Shown in pieces: positions 25,785 through 34,286 of a stretch of 64,000 nt of DNA. A model generated the notes under the pieces. The model saw only the letters and a program-made list of their open reading frames with translations. It did not search any database and was not told where the DNA came from. Both the position numbers and the translations under genes were made by a program. Origin of the DNA: Granulicella sapmiensis (GTDB taxonomy: Bacteria; Acidobacteriota; Terriglobia; Terriglobales; Acidobacteriaceae); contig JAMFSR010000024.1 in the NCBI GenBank assembly GCA_026225395.1, positions 62,001-126,000 on the forward strand, written 5' to 3'. Positions within the stretch are counted from its first letter, which is position 1. Every line of letters begins with the position of its first letter.

Positions 25785-26243
25785 GTGGATGCTTCGTTTC
25801 AGTTTCGCGGGTATCAGGACGGCGATCTGGAGGCGATGTTCCGGCTGGATGAGGTTTGCTTTGCGGAGCCGTTCCGGTTTTCGCATAGGACGATGCGACG
25901 GTTTGCCGAGGCGAAGCGGGCGCGAGTGGTGCTGGCCGAAGTTGCGGGCGAGTTGGCGGGTTTCTGCATTGTGCATGTGGAGCGGGGTGGTGTGGGGTAT
26001 GTCGTGACGCTGGATGTGGCTCCTCTGTGGAGACGGCATGGTCTGGCACGGATGCTGATGGAGCGGGGCGAGGCGGCGGCCGGTGAGGCTGGCTGCGGAG
26101 TGATGGTGCTCCATGTGTTTCCGGGAAATGAGGGGGCGGTGCGGTTCTATGAGCGCGTGGGGTATGAGTTGGTGGGGCGGGATAGGGGGTTTTATGGGGA
26201 TGGGGTGGATGCGTTGGTATATCGGAAGAGGCTGGATCTGTAG
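25785..26243 (+). CDS. GNAT-family N-acetyltransferase
   Basis: About 152 residues with the RimI-like GNAT fold. The acetyl-CoA binding motif A reads LDVAPLWRRHGLARMLM (Q/RxxGxG/A variant RRHGLA), preceded by VVLAEVAGELAGFCIV and followed by VMVLHVFPGNEGAVRFYERVGYE. The start is GTG at 25785 or TTG at 25782; neither has a strong ribosome site. Members acetylate ribosomal protein N-termini, small amines or other acceptors, and the target here cannot be told. Confidence 0.8.
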   Translation: MDASFQFRGYQDGDLEAMFRLDEVCFAEPFRFSHRTMRRFAEAKRARVVLAEVAGELAGFCIVHVERGGVGYVVTLDVAPLWRRHGLARMLMERGEAAAGEAGCGVMVLHVFPGNEGAVRFYERVGYELVGRDRGFYGDGVDALVYRKRLDL

Positions 26244-26252
26244 CATAGAGGG

Positions 26253-26498
26253 ATGAGCCAGACGACCAAGGTTTATAAGCCGCACAGCCCTTTTCTGCGT
26301 GCGGTGATCGAGATTGGGTTCATCATTTTCCTGTTCTATTCGAATCTGTTGATGGGCGAGTTCAATCGGGGTAATGAACACGGCAAGACGATGATGATGG
26401 CCATGCACGACATTGTGACGTGGAAAAACTTTGTCATCGCGAATGTGTCGGCATTCGTTGGGTATGTGGGGTTCGAGTGGTTGCGGAAGAGGAGTTGA
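26253..26498 (+). CDS. Small two-helix membrane protein
   Basis: An 81-residue frame starting with ATG nine bases after the acetyltransferase stop. Hydrophobic segments are IEIGFIIFLFYSNLLMG (about residues 20-36) and NFVIANVSAFVGYVGFEWL (about 59-77), joined by a His/Met-rich hydrophilic loop and ended by a basic tail. The composition and close spacing argue it is a real gene. No family recognised. Confidence 0.55.
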   Translation: MSQTTKVYKPHSPFLRAVIEIGFIIFLFYSNLLMGEFNRGNEHGKTMMMAMHDIVTWKNFVIANVSAFVGYVGFEWLRKRS

Positions 26499-26558
26499 TT
26501 GGGGATAGCTGTTTGGGTGGTTCGGGCGAAGAACGGGAGGAAGCAGGTTCCTCACTCC

Positions 26559-26712
26559 GCTCGGAATGACAACCAGAAAAGCAATAGCAAGTGCAAAAAG
26601 CCAATATAGGGGTTTCTCTACTGCGCCGCGATCCGGTCGACGTGACAGGGTTGAGGAGAGCGGTCGAGCTTTGCTCGATACCCCACCCTTTGCAAAGAGC
26701 GCAAAGGGTGGG
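26559..26712. repeat. Intergenic repeat with perfect inverted repeat
   Basis: A perfect 12-bp inverted repeat (26682-26693 and 26701-26712, seven-base loop) lies at 26682-26712. The nearby CTCACTCCGCTCGGAATGAC (from about 26552) resembles a repeat I recall from acidobacterial genomes. The hairpin lies 35 bases past the stop of the TonB receptor gene but lacks a T-run on that strand, so it is a weak terminator at best. Confidence 0.45.
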
Positions 26713-26747
26713 CCACCCAGAGTTGGCGTGTATCCGGAGTTGGTGGG

Positions 26748-29051
26748 CTAGAACTTGAAGCGGTAGCGGAGTTCGGCGTAGAGCTGACGGGGGTCGTTGT
26801 AGTGGAAGCCGCCGAAGGTGAGGGAGTTATCGAGCAGCACGCGGGTGTTGCCGACGTTGATGGCGTTGAGGGTGACGGTGTAACGCTCGCCGAAGGACTT
26901 GCCGAGGGCCAGGTCTGCGGTGGTGTGTGAGGGGAGATAAGCGGCGGGGTAGGGGCTGGGTGGGTCCTGATAGCCGTTGGAGAAGCCGGAGCCGTAGTAG
27001 ACGTTGAACGCGCCGAAGATCTGGTACGGAAGGCTGGCGTTGAAGCCTACGTTGAGGGTGTTGCGTTGGTCGTGGTCGAGTGCGGAGTAACCTGGATCGA
27101 CGTCGCAGGCTGAGGGGTTTGAGGGGGAGTAACAGGTAAGGCCGCCGGTGATGCCGCCGATCTGTTTGGCGATCTGGTTGGAGTAGGCGAGGTGGGCTTG
27201 TCCGTAACGCCAGAGGTGCGGTGAGCGGAGGGTGACTTCCCATGCCTGGATGAGCGCGCCCTGCACGGTGATGGGGATGAAGATGCTGGATTCGCCGATG
27301 TTGTTGTGGTCGAGAAAGTTCCGGGCTTGTGTCTGGAAAGTGTCGGCGTCGAGCAGCCAGCCGTGGAAGGGAATCTGGACGCCGAACTGGTGCTCCTCGT
27401 TGCGCTCGCCTTTGAGTGGGACGAAGCTCGAACCGGGGACGTTGGGGTTGGCGAGGGATTGGGCGTAGTCGAGTGCGGGGCCGGTGATGCTGGTGAGGGG
27501 TGGCGGTTGGTAGAAGTGGCCGTAGAAGCCACGGAAAACCCAGTTGAGTTTGGGAACGACGAGGGCGATGCCGACGCGGGGGTAGATGGCGTTTTCGGTG
27601 ATGGCTCCGGAGAAGTGGGTTTGGCGTTCGCCCGCGATCAGCGTGAGCCAGTTGGTGGGCTTGTAGTTGTCTTCGACGTAGGCTTCCTGAACGCCGGCGG
27701 TGATCACTGGATTGACGGAAAAGTTGGTGGCGCTTTGATCGTTGAAGACGGCCCCGAAGATGTCGTTCTCATGTTGGGCGTAGCCGTAGATGCCGGCGGA
27801 GAGTGCGTTCTTCGCGATAACGGTGGAGAGGGATGCCTGCAGGCCGGTGTAGAAACCGGTCTCGTTGGCGGTGGTGGAGGCGGGCAGGTCGTTGGGGCTG
27901 GCTTGATAGTTGGTGCGGTTGAAGTGAAAGAAGGGCGAGACCTGTGAGACCGTTTTCGCGTTGAAGGTATGGAGCCACGTAAGGGCGGCGTAGCTGTCGG
28001 TTTCGCGCTCGCCGTCGCGGAGCGAGCTTGAATCGTAGAGCTGGCTTTCCCAGTCGTTGGCGTTGGGGTCGTAGGGAATTTGGTAGAAGTCGGTACGGAG
28101 CTGGCCGACGAGACGGAACTGGTTGGCGGGGTCGTGGTTGTAAACGATGGTGCCGAACCCACCATAGCCGTTTTCGGCATCATGGACGGGCTGTGAGATG
28201 GCGGGCTGCAGGCCGTCGTCGCTGCGGTTGCCGTTGAGACTGAGGTACCAGGCGAGCTTTTCGGAGTGGTCGCCGAGGGAGATCTGGTCGTTGGTCTGGC
28301 CGAAGTTGCCGGCGGTGAGGACTAGCTCGGCGTCGCGGTTGCGCTCGAAGCCGGTCCGGGGGACGACGTTGAACATGCCGTAGGTGCGATCGCCGAGGGC
28401 GGCGTCGTAGCTTCCGCGCTCGACTTCCAGGGTGTCGATGTCCTTGGGGTCGATCTGGGGGCCGATGTTGGAGGCGATGTTGGTGTTGGGGATGAGAACG
28501 CCGTCGATGAGCCAGGAGAGCTCGTGGCCGCCGCGCATGTGGAGCATATCGTGGGTCATGTAAGCGCCGGGCACATAGTCGGTGATCATGGCGAGGGAGT
28601 TGGTGCGGTCGGCGCCGGGAGTGCGGGCGATGTCCACGCGGTCTATGAGCGCGCTGGGTGTGACGGAGTCCGGATTGGCGGCGCTGGCGGTGGTTTCGAC
28701 CGTGGTTGTTTGGTTGACGGTGGCGAGCGCTAGCTGGAAGTGCTGGGTGATCGAAGAGTCGGAGTTGATGGTGAGGGTTTGCTGGAAGGTAGCGAAGGTG
28801 GGCGATGTGATGGTGAGGGTATAGTCGCCGAGGGGGATAGTGTTGATGTCGAAGGCGCCGAGGGCATTGGTGGTGGCGTTGAGCGTGAGGAACGAGTGAC
28901 CGGCGCGGAGGGTGATTTTTGCTCCGGCGATGGGGCGGTGCTGGGGATCATGCACGATGGCGTGGATCTGGCCGAACTCGCTGGCATGGGCGTGCGGTGT
29001 GGCGATGAAGGCAGACAGAAGCAGAAGGACAAGCGATGCGACGTTGCGCAT
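26748..29051 (-). CDS. TonB-dependent receptor with carboxypeptidase-regulatory N-domain
   Basis: A 767-residue outer-membrane receptor. A signal peptide ends near HAHAS, then a carboxypeptidase-regulatory-like domain follows (IHAIVHDPQHRPIAGAKITL to about residue 105). The plug contains LIDGVLIPNTN and DTLEVERGSYDAALGDRTYG (about 170-220), followed by a beta-barrel ending in YAELRYRFKF with a terminal aromatic. No TonB box can be read with confidence. GAGG precedes the ATG at suitable spacing. The substrate is not identifiable. The small Cys/His secreted protein encoded just upstream in the same direction may be a partner and hint at metal handling. Confidence 0.9.
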   Translation of the reverse strand: MRNVASLVLLLLSAFIATPHAHASEFGQIHAIVHDPQHRPIAGAKITLRAGHSFLTLNATTNALGAFDINTIPLGDYTLTITSPTFATFQQTLTINSDSSITQHFQLALATVNQTTTVETTASAANPDSVTPSALIDRVDIARTPGADRTNSLAMITDYVPGAYMTHDMLHMRGGHELSWLIDGVLIPNTNIASNIGPQIDPKDIDTLEVERGSYDAALGDRTYGMFNVVPRTGFERNRDAELVLTAGNFGQTNDQISLGDHSEKLAWYLSLNGNRSDDGLQPAISQPVHDAENGYGGFGTIVYNHDPANQFRLVGQLRTDFYQIPYDPNANDWESQLYDSSSLRDGERETDSYAALTWLHTFNAKTVSQVSPFFHFNRTNYQASPNDLPASTTANETGFYTGLQASLSTVIAKNALSAGIYGYAQHENDIFGAVFNDQSATNFSVNPVITAGVQEAYVEDNYKPTNWLTLIAGERQTHFSGAITENAIYPRVGIALVVPKLNWVFRGFYGHFYQPPPLTSITGPALDYAQSLANPNVPGSSFVPLKGERNEEHQFGVQIPFHGWLLDADTFQTQARNFLDHNNIGESSIFIPITVQGALIQAWEVTLRSPHLWRYGQAHLAYSNQIAKQIGGITGGLTCYSPSNPSACDVDPGYSALDHDQRNTLNVGFNASLPYQIFGAFNVYYGSGFSNGYQDPPSPYPAAYLPSHTTADLALGKSFGERYTVTLNAINVGNTRVLLDNSLTFGGFHYNDPRQLYAELRYRFKF

Positions 29052-29140
29052 TGGGACCTCGTCGACGCAGTTGGCGTCGATAGCAAAGGGCCAGCCAGCG
29101 CGTTCTGCGCGGCCAGCGGATGAAGATTGGAACGTTTGCT

Positions 29141-29509
29141 TTAGAGGGTGAAGCTGGGAGGGCCGCGCTTGTGGCGGGAACGCTCGCGGGAGAGGCGGCG
29201 TTGGGTTTCAGCGCGTTGGGACGCGGTGAAGGTGGTGCGGTGTAGCAGCGTTGCAGGGGCCTGTGGGACGAGTGCGGCGAAGTTGGTGGCTGGCGCGGTG
29301 GCGGAGGGCTGCGGGTAGCTGGGGCAGGTGGCGCTGACGGCCGGGGCGCTGGTGTTTGCGGCTGTCATTCCCGCGCAGTGGTGGGCTCCGTTGCGGCGGC
29401 AGCAGGCGGGGAGATGCGGGCTGCCGGAGTCCTGTGCCAATGCCAACGCGGACGCTGCGACCGGGAGGCCGAAGGCGACGAGCAGGAACATGGCGAGGAA
29501 GCGACGCAT
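29141..29509 (-). CDS. Secreted Cys/His-motif protein upstream of the TonB receptor
   Basis: About 122 residues from the ATG at 29509. A signal peptide (MRRFLAMFLLVAFGLPVAAS) is followed by PACCRRNGAHHCAGM, a dense Cys/His/Met cluster suited to metal binding, then a low-complexity Ala/Pro/Thr region with one more cysteine, and a strongly basic C-terminus (RRLSRERSRHKR). It lies 89 bases upstream of the TonB receptor in the same direction and diverges from an MFS gene. The CCRRxGxHHC cluster suggests heavy-metal contact, but no experimental family is known to me. Confidence 0.6.
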   Translation of the reverse strand: MRRFLAMFLLVAFGLPVAASALALAQDSGSPHLPACCRRNGAHHCAGMTAANTSAPAVSATCPSYPQPSATAPATNFAALVPQAPATLLHRTTFTASQRAETQRRLSRERSRHKRGPPSFTL

Positions 29510-29564
29510 TGCGATGAGTGTAGCAGGACGACCGCGGAGGGGGTGACCTGCTATCCTCGGGGCC

Positions 29565-30821
29565 ATGAGTGAAGCGCGCAGGCGGGGTGCGAGTTCGATT
29601 CCGGGAGCAACAGTGGCGTTGGTGCTGCTGACGGCCATGAACTTTGTGAACTACCTGGACCGGTACATTCTGCCGGCGGTGCAGGAGCAGGTGAAGGGCG
29701 AGTTTCACCTGACGGACAACCAGATTGGGTCGCTGACGCTTTGGTTTTTTGTGGCGTACGTGTTGTCGTCACCGCTTACGGGGTGGTTGGGCGACCGGTT
29801 CCCGCGTAAGCCGATGATTGTGGTGGCGGCGTTGGGCATTGCCGCTATGAATTTTTTCACGGCGAGCGTACACAGCTATATGTCGCTTAACTACCGTCAT
29901 GCTGCGCTTGGCGTGGTTGAGGCTAGCTTCGGCGTGTTCGCGCCGGCGCTGCTGGCGGACTTCTATGCCGAGGATCAGCGCAACCGCGTGCTGACGATCT
30001 TCAACGTAGCCATACCGGTAGGCGCGGCGCTGGGTGTGGTGCTGGGCGGCGTGATCGGGCACAACTTCGGATGGCGGATGAGTTTTATCGCCAGCGCTGT
30101 ACCGGGGCTGGCGATTGGGCTGTTGATTCTCTTCATGATGAAAGAACCGCAACGCGATACGACGGCGCATGTGAAGACAAAGGTGGACAAGGGTGGCGTG
30201 CTTTCGCTGGCCACCAATGGCGCTTATCTTTGCGCAATCCTGGGGTATGCGGCGGTGACGTTTTCACTGGGCGGCATTTCGTGGTGGATGGTGTCCTTTC
30301 TGCAGCGGATGAATGGAATGTCACAGGACAAAGCGTCCACGGTAATGGGCGCCATTATTGTGGTGTGCGGTTTGGGCGGCACGGTGACCGGCGGTGTGTG
30401 GGCGCAGCGCTGGTCGAAGAAGACGCCGAAGGCGCTCTATTATGTTCCGGCAATCAGTGCGGCGTTGACCGTGGCTCCAGCGCTGCTGACGTTCTTCGGG
30501 CCGAAGAGTTTGACGCTGCCCTCGCTGGGCGTTGCGGTGTTTTTCATCTTCCTGGGGACGGGGCCAGTGAACGCGGCGACGCTGAATGCGGTGCCAGCGA
30601 ATTTGCGGGCGGCGGCCATGGCAGGGCAGCTATTCATGATCCACGTGCTGGGCGATGCGTTCTCGCCGAAGCTGATCGGGATTGTGAGCGACCACTCGAA
30701 TCTGCGGCTGGGCCTGGGATGCACACTGGTGACGATGGCAATTGCAGCGGTGGTCTTCTTCATGGGTGCGAAGTACGCGCCGAAGCTTGCGCATAGCGTT
30801 GAGGATACTGCAGCGGCATGA
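29565..30821 (+). CDS. MFS transporter, Spinster-like
   Basis: A 418-residue major facilitator with about twelve membrane segments. The first segment includes NFVNYLDRYILPAVQ, typical of Spinster-like and sugar-phosphate/anion MFS carriers. The loop 2-3 motif reads GWLGDRFPRKPMI, close to the MFS signature GxLxDRxGRRxxL. The large cytoplasmic loop follows MMKEPQRDT. The substrate is not known. Its stop overlaps the start of the downstream glycosyltransferase gene by four bases, so the two are cotranscribed. Confidence 0.9.
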   Translation: MSEARRRGASSIPGATVALVLLTAMNFVNYLDRYILPAVQEQVKGEFHLTDNQIGSLTLWFFVAYVLSSPLTGWLGDRFPRKPMIVVAALGIAAMNFFTASVHSYMSLNYRHAALGVVEASFGVFAPALLADFYAEDQRNRVLTIFNVAIPVGAALGVVLGGVIGHNFGWRMSFIASAVPGLAIGLLILFMMKEPQRDTTAHVKTKVDKGGVLSLATNGAYLCAILGYAAVTFSLGGISWWMVSFLQRMNGMSQDKASTVMGAIIVVCGLGGTVTGGVWAQRWSKKTPKALYYVPAISAALTVAPALLTFFGPKSLTLPSLGVAVFFIFLGTGPVNAATLNAVPANLRAAAMAGQLFMIHVLGDAFSPKLIGIVSDHSNLRLGLGCTLVTMAIAAVVFFMGAKYAPKLAHSVEDTAAA

Positions 30822-32047
30822 TCGGCGATGGCTGGCGGCTTTTGGCGGAGTATGCCGCGTGGGGGATTGCATCGGCGTGGTGTATCCGGGTTTCGGAGCT
30901 TAACTGGAACCTTGGAACGCTGCCGGACCTGACGCAGCCGGAGTGGGACATTGCGCCGAGGGGCATGCCGCGGCTGGTGGTAGTGGTTCCGGCGCGGGAT
31001 GAGGAAAAGAATATTGCGGCGACGCTGGATGCGCTGCTGGTTGCCGACTACAGGAACCTGCTGATCGCGGCGGTCGATGACAGGTCGACGGACAAGACCG
31101 GCGAGATCATGGACGAGTATGCGGCTCTGTATGGGGATCGGCTGAAGGTGATCCACGTGGCGGAGCTCGCGGATGGGTGGCTGGGGAAGACGTTTGCCAT
31201 GCAGAGGGCGATGGAAGAGACGGAGTCGGAGTATCTGCTTTTTACCGATGCGGATGTGCTGTTTTCGCCTTCGATCCTGCGGCGGGCGCTGGCGTATGCG
31301 GAGATGACCGGAGCCGCGCACCTGGTGGTGATGCCGACCATGGAGGTCAAGAGCCGCGGCGAGGGGATTGTGCTGGGGTTCTTCCAGGTGTTGGGGATGT
31401 GGGCGGCGCGGCCGTGGCGTGTGCCGGACCCGAAGGCCAAGCGGGATGCGCTCGGAGTGGGTGCGTTTAACCTGGTGCGGCGGCAGGCGTTGCTGTCAAT
31501 TGGAGGGCTGGAGCCGCAGCGGCTGGTGGTGCTGGAGGACATTACGCTGGGGCGGCGGTTCAAGGCGGCGGGGTTGCCGCAGCGGGTGGCGTTCGCTCCG
31601 CTGCTGGTGCTGGTGCATTGGGCCAGTGGAGCGCGTGGGTTGATGCGGGTGATGACGAAGAACATCTTCTCAGGGGTGAACTTTCAGCCGTTGCTGATGC
31701 TTGGGGCCTGTTTGTGGATTGTGGTGTTTTGTCTGGTGCCGCTGGCAGGGTTTGCGTGGTGGCCGACGGTGATTCCGGCGGCGCTGGTGCTGTGCGCCAT
31801 CTCGGTGGCTTACCGGAGGATGGGCGCGTTGAGCCGCATCGATGCGCGGTATGGGTGGTTGTATCCGTTGGGCGCGCTGGCGTTTCTGTATGCGATGCTG
31901 CGGTCGATGGTGGTGGTGGGTTGGCAGGGAGGTGTGCGTTGGCGGGGGACGCACTATCCGCTGCGGGAGCTTCGCCAGCACAACAGCCCGACGCGGTGGG
32001 AACGTGCGACACAAGCTGCGCGGAAGCTGGAGAAGTTGAAGCGCTAG
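30818..32047 (+). CDS. Membrane-bound glycosyltransferase, GT2
   Basis: A 409-residue GT2 enzyme with one N-terminal hydrophobic segment. The GT-A core has VVVPARDEEKNI, IAAVDDRSTDKTGE, FTDADVLF (metal-binding DxD) and VLEDITLGRR (an ED acceptor site similar to the QxxRW-class). Three or four membrane segments follow from about residue 290. The layout recalls HpnB (hopanoid-associated) and CrtQ-type transferases acting on lipid acceptors, though no hpn or crt genes are here. Overlap with the MFS gene suggests a link, perhaps with a transported lipid, that the sequence cannot prove. Confidence 0.8.
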   Translation: MIGDGWRLLAEYAAWGIASAWCIRVSELNWNLGTLPDLTQPEWDIAPRGMPRLVVVVPARDEEKNIAATLDALLVADYRNLLIAAVDDRSTDKTGEIMDEYAALYGDRLKVIHVAELADGWLGKTFAMQRAMEETESEYLLFTDADVLFSPSILRRALAYAEMTGAAHLVVMPTMEVKSRGEGIVLGFFQVLGMWAARPWRVPDPKAKRDALGVGAFNLVRRQALLSIGGLEPQRLVVLEDITLGRRFKAAGLPQRVAFAPLLVLVHWASGARGLMRVMTKNIFSGVNFQPLLMLGACLWIVVFCLVPLAGFAWWPTVIPAALVLCAISVAYRRMGALSRIDARYGWLYPLGALAFLYAMLRSMVVVGWQGGVRWRGTHYPLRELRQHNSPTRWERATQAARKLEKLKR

Positions 32048-34080
32048 GAGGCTGGTTCTTTCGACATGGCGTTGTTGATCGCGGAGCCGAGTTCCGAGAG
32101 GCGATAGGGCTTGTTGAGGAGAGTGTTGCCTTCGACGGCAAAGTTCTTCTCGGCGAGCGCGTCGGCAGGGAAGCCGGAGGTGTAAACGATTTTAATGGAA
32201 GGCCGCAGCTGGTGGACGCGATGCGCGAGCTCGACGCCGTTGTACTTGCCGGGCATGATGATGTCGGTGACCATGACGTCGATTCCGGGGATTTCGGCGA
32301 CGAGGTGCAGGGCGTGCGTGGAGTCGCGGGCGATGAGGGTTTGGTACCCGAGCTTGTTGAGGTAAGCGCTGCCGATATCGAGCAGCTCAAGCTCATCGTC
32401 GACGAGGAGTATTTTGCCGCCCGTGGGGCGGGGCTTTTGGAGCGGGGGAGCTTCAAGAAATGCGGTCGCGGTGGCGTCGGCGAACGGAAGATAGAGGGAC
32501 ACTGTGGTGCCGTGGGAGGGCTCGCTGTAGATGAGGACGTGTCCCCTGGATTGGCGGGCAAAGCCGTAGACCATGGCAAGGCCGAGGCCGGTTCCGCGGC
32601 CGCGCTCCTTGGTGGTGAAGAAGGGTTCAAAGACCCGCTCCAAGGTCCTCTTGGACATGCCATGGCCGTTGTCGGAGACAGAGACGAGGGCGTAGGAGCC
32701 GGCAGTCAGGCGGCCGTTGGTAACGTACGGGTGGGTGGGGTCTACGAGGATCGAGCGGGTGGAGACTTTGAGCGAACCGCCGGCGGGCATGGCGTCGCGT
32801 GCGTTGACCATGAGATTGAGCAAAGCGCTTTCGAGGCCGGCGGGATCGATGAAGACGAGGGGGAGCGATGCGGCGAGGCTGGTGGAGATGCTGATCTCCG
32901 GGCCGAGTGCGTGGATGGCGATTTCGAGGGCGTTGCGGACAGAGTGTTCGAGCGGAATAGCAAGAGGTTTTAGGTGCTCATTGCTGGAGAAGGCGAGCAG
33001 GCGGCGGGTCAGATCGGCGCAGCGGGCGGCAGCTTTTTGAGCGGATTGCGTGCGCTGGAGCGCGGGTTCGTTGTCGGCGAGAAGGCCTTCGAGGAGGTCG
33101 AGGTTGCCAGCGACGATGCCGAGGAGGTTGTTGAAGTCGTGCGCGATGCCGCCGGTGAGCTGACCGATGGCCTCCATCTTTTGGCTCTGGTGGAGTTGTC
33201 GCTCGAGCGCGCGCGTAGAGCTGATATCGCGTGCAATGCCGGAGATGCCGACGATCTCGCCTGTGGCGTTTTTGATGGCGGAGAGCGAGATAGCGACGTC
33301 GATCACGCGGCCATCCTTGGTCATGCGGACAGTGTCGTAGGGTTCGACTGGTTCGTCGCGAAGAATTTTGAGAGTGTGCGCGGAGTCCTTGTCGATGGCA
33401 TCGGTGGGTACGGTGCGCCTGAGGGGCGTGCCGATGATTTCGGCCGCGCTATAGCCGAACATCTTTTCTGCGCCTTTGTTCCAGCTGGTGACGATGCCGG
33501 TCGTGCTGGCGCTGACGATGGCGTCGTCGGAGGACTCGACGATGGCGGCCAGACGCATGCGGGCTTCGTCGACGCGCTGGCGCTCGGAGTCGTCGCGATA
33601 GGTGATGATGACCTGGCCGGCCCTTCCGCGGGGGCCGGGGATGGGTGCGGTGTTCATGATGCGGGAGCCCATTTCGCCGGTTTCCTTGCGGCGATGGAGG
33701 ATTTTGAAGTTCCTTACGAAGTCTCCGCGAAGGGCACGGGAGCTGGGCCACTGCTTGAAGGGAAGGGGTTGGCCGTCGGGCGTGAAGGCTTCAAACTGCT
33801 CGTCGTCGATGGCGTAGGATACTTTTTCTCCGGCAACAGAGACAAAGTTCGAACCGATGCGGTTCATGAGAACGACGTTCCGGTCGCGATCGATAATGAC
33901 GATGCCCTCGGTGGTGTTTTCGACCACCATTTGGAGCTGGAGTTTTGTATCCGCAAGGTGCCAGGCGAGAAAGTGTATACGGCGGCGCACAATGATGGCC
34001 GTCAGGACGAGAACCAGGGCGGAGATAACGAGGAGTGTTGCAATGACGGCGTGAGAGCCGGTGTGGAGTGCGCCGATCAT
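32044..34080 (-). CDS. Hybrid sensor histidine kinase with two PAS domains and a receiver
   Basis: The 678-residue protein has one N-terminal membrane segment (about residues 11-30), two PAS domains (about 45-165 and 170-290), a HisKA domain with phosphoacceptor in TGGIAHDFNNLL, and a HATPase domain with NLMVNARDAMP (N box), VSDNGHGM (G1), FEPFFTTK (F) and GTGLGLAMVYG (G2). A C-terminal receiver begins KILLVDDE and has Asp in VTDIIMPG plus the conserved Lys in LLNKPYR. It can autophosphorylate and pass phosphate internally; no separate regulator gene is adjacent. It converges with the GT2 gene, overlapping it by four bases. The signal is unknown. Confidence 0.92.
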   Translation of the reverse strand: MIGALHTGSHAVIATLLVISALVLVLTAIIVRRRIHFLAWHLADTKLQLQMVVENTTEGIVIIDRDRNVVLMNRIGSNFVSVAGEKVSYAIDDEQFEAFTPDGQPLPFKQWPSSRALRGDFVRNFKILHRRKETGEMGSRIMNTAPIPGPRGRAGQVIITYRDDSERQRVDEARMRLAAIVESSDDAIVSASTTGIVTSWNKGAEKMFGYSAAEIIGTPLRRTVPTDAIDKDSAHTLKILRDEPVEPYDTVRMTKDGRVIDVAISLSAIKNATGEIVGISGIARDISSTRALERQLHQSQKMEAIGQLTGGIAHDFNNLLGIVAGNLDLLEGLLADNEPALQRTQSAQKAAARCADLTRRLLAFSSNEHLKPLAIPLEHSVRNALEIAIHALGPEISISTSLAASLPLVFIDPAGLESALLNLMVNARDAMPAGGSLKVSTRSILVDPTHPYVTNGRLTAGSYALVSVSDNGHGMSKRTLERVFEPFFTTKERGRGTGLGLAMVYGFARQSRGHVLIYSEPSHGTTVSLYLPFADATATAFLEAPPLQKPRPTGGKILLVDDELELLDIGSAYLNKLGYQTLIARDSTHALHLVAEIPGIDVMVTDIIMPGKYNGVELAHRVHQLRPSIKIVYTSGFPADALAEKNFAVEGNTLLNKPYRLSELGSAINNAMSKEPAS

Positions 34081-34242
34081 GATGCCGCCTGTGGACTCTT
34101 AAAGCTGTTGTCTCAGAGTAGGGAAGGCGGGGTCGCGGTGGAACGGTAAAGATCCGGATGTTGGATGAGTGATGCTAAGCGGGTTCGTTTTGGGAATCAC
34201 GGCCGGGCGAAGAAGCAGGCCTCTGCGAAGACGCAGAAGAAA

Positions 34243-34266
34243 AGGCAACTGCCGAAGCAGCTGCCT
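34243..34266 (-). terminator. Rho-independent terminator after ispG
   Basis: In minus-strand reading, a 10-bp stem with one G-T pair and a TTCG tetraloop (arms 34257-34266 and 34243-34252) is followed by TTTCTTCT, 20 bases past the ispG stop. Confidence 0.85.
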
Positions 34267-34286
34267 GATCTCGGGCTCGGTCCGAA

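Noticed and set aside
31618..32973. 451-residue plus-strand frame over the GT2 end and sensor kinase
   Set aside because: Gly/Ala/Glu-rich antisense product without any motif; the kinase frame is intact.
32974..34149. Plus-strand frame across the sensor kinase N-terminal half
   Set aside because: Antisense of PAS domains; no family features.
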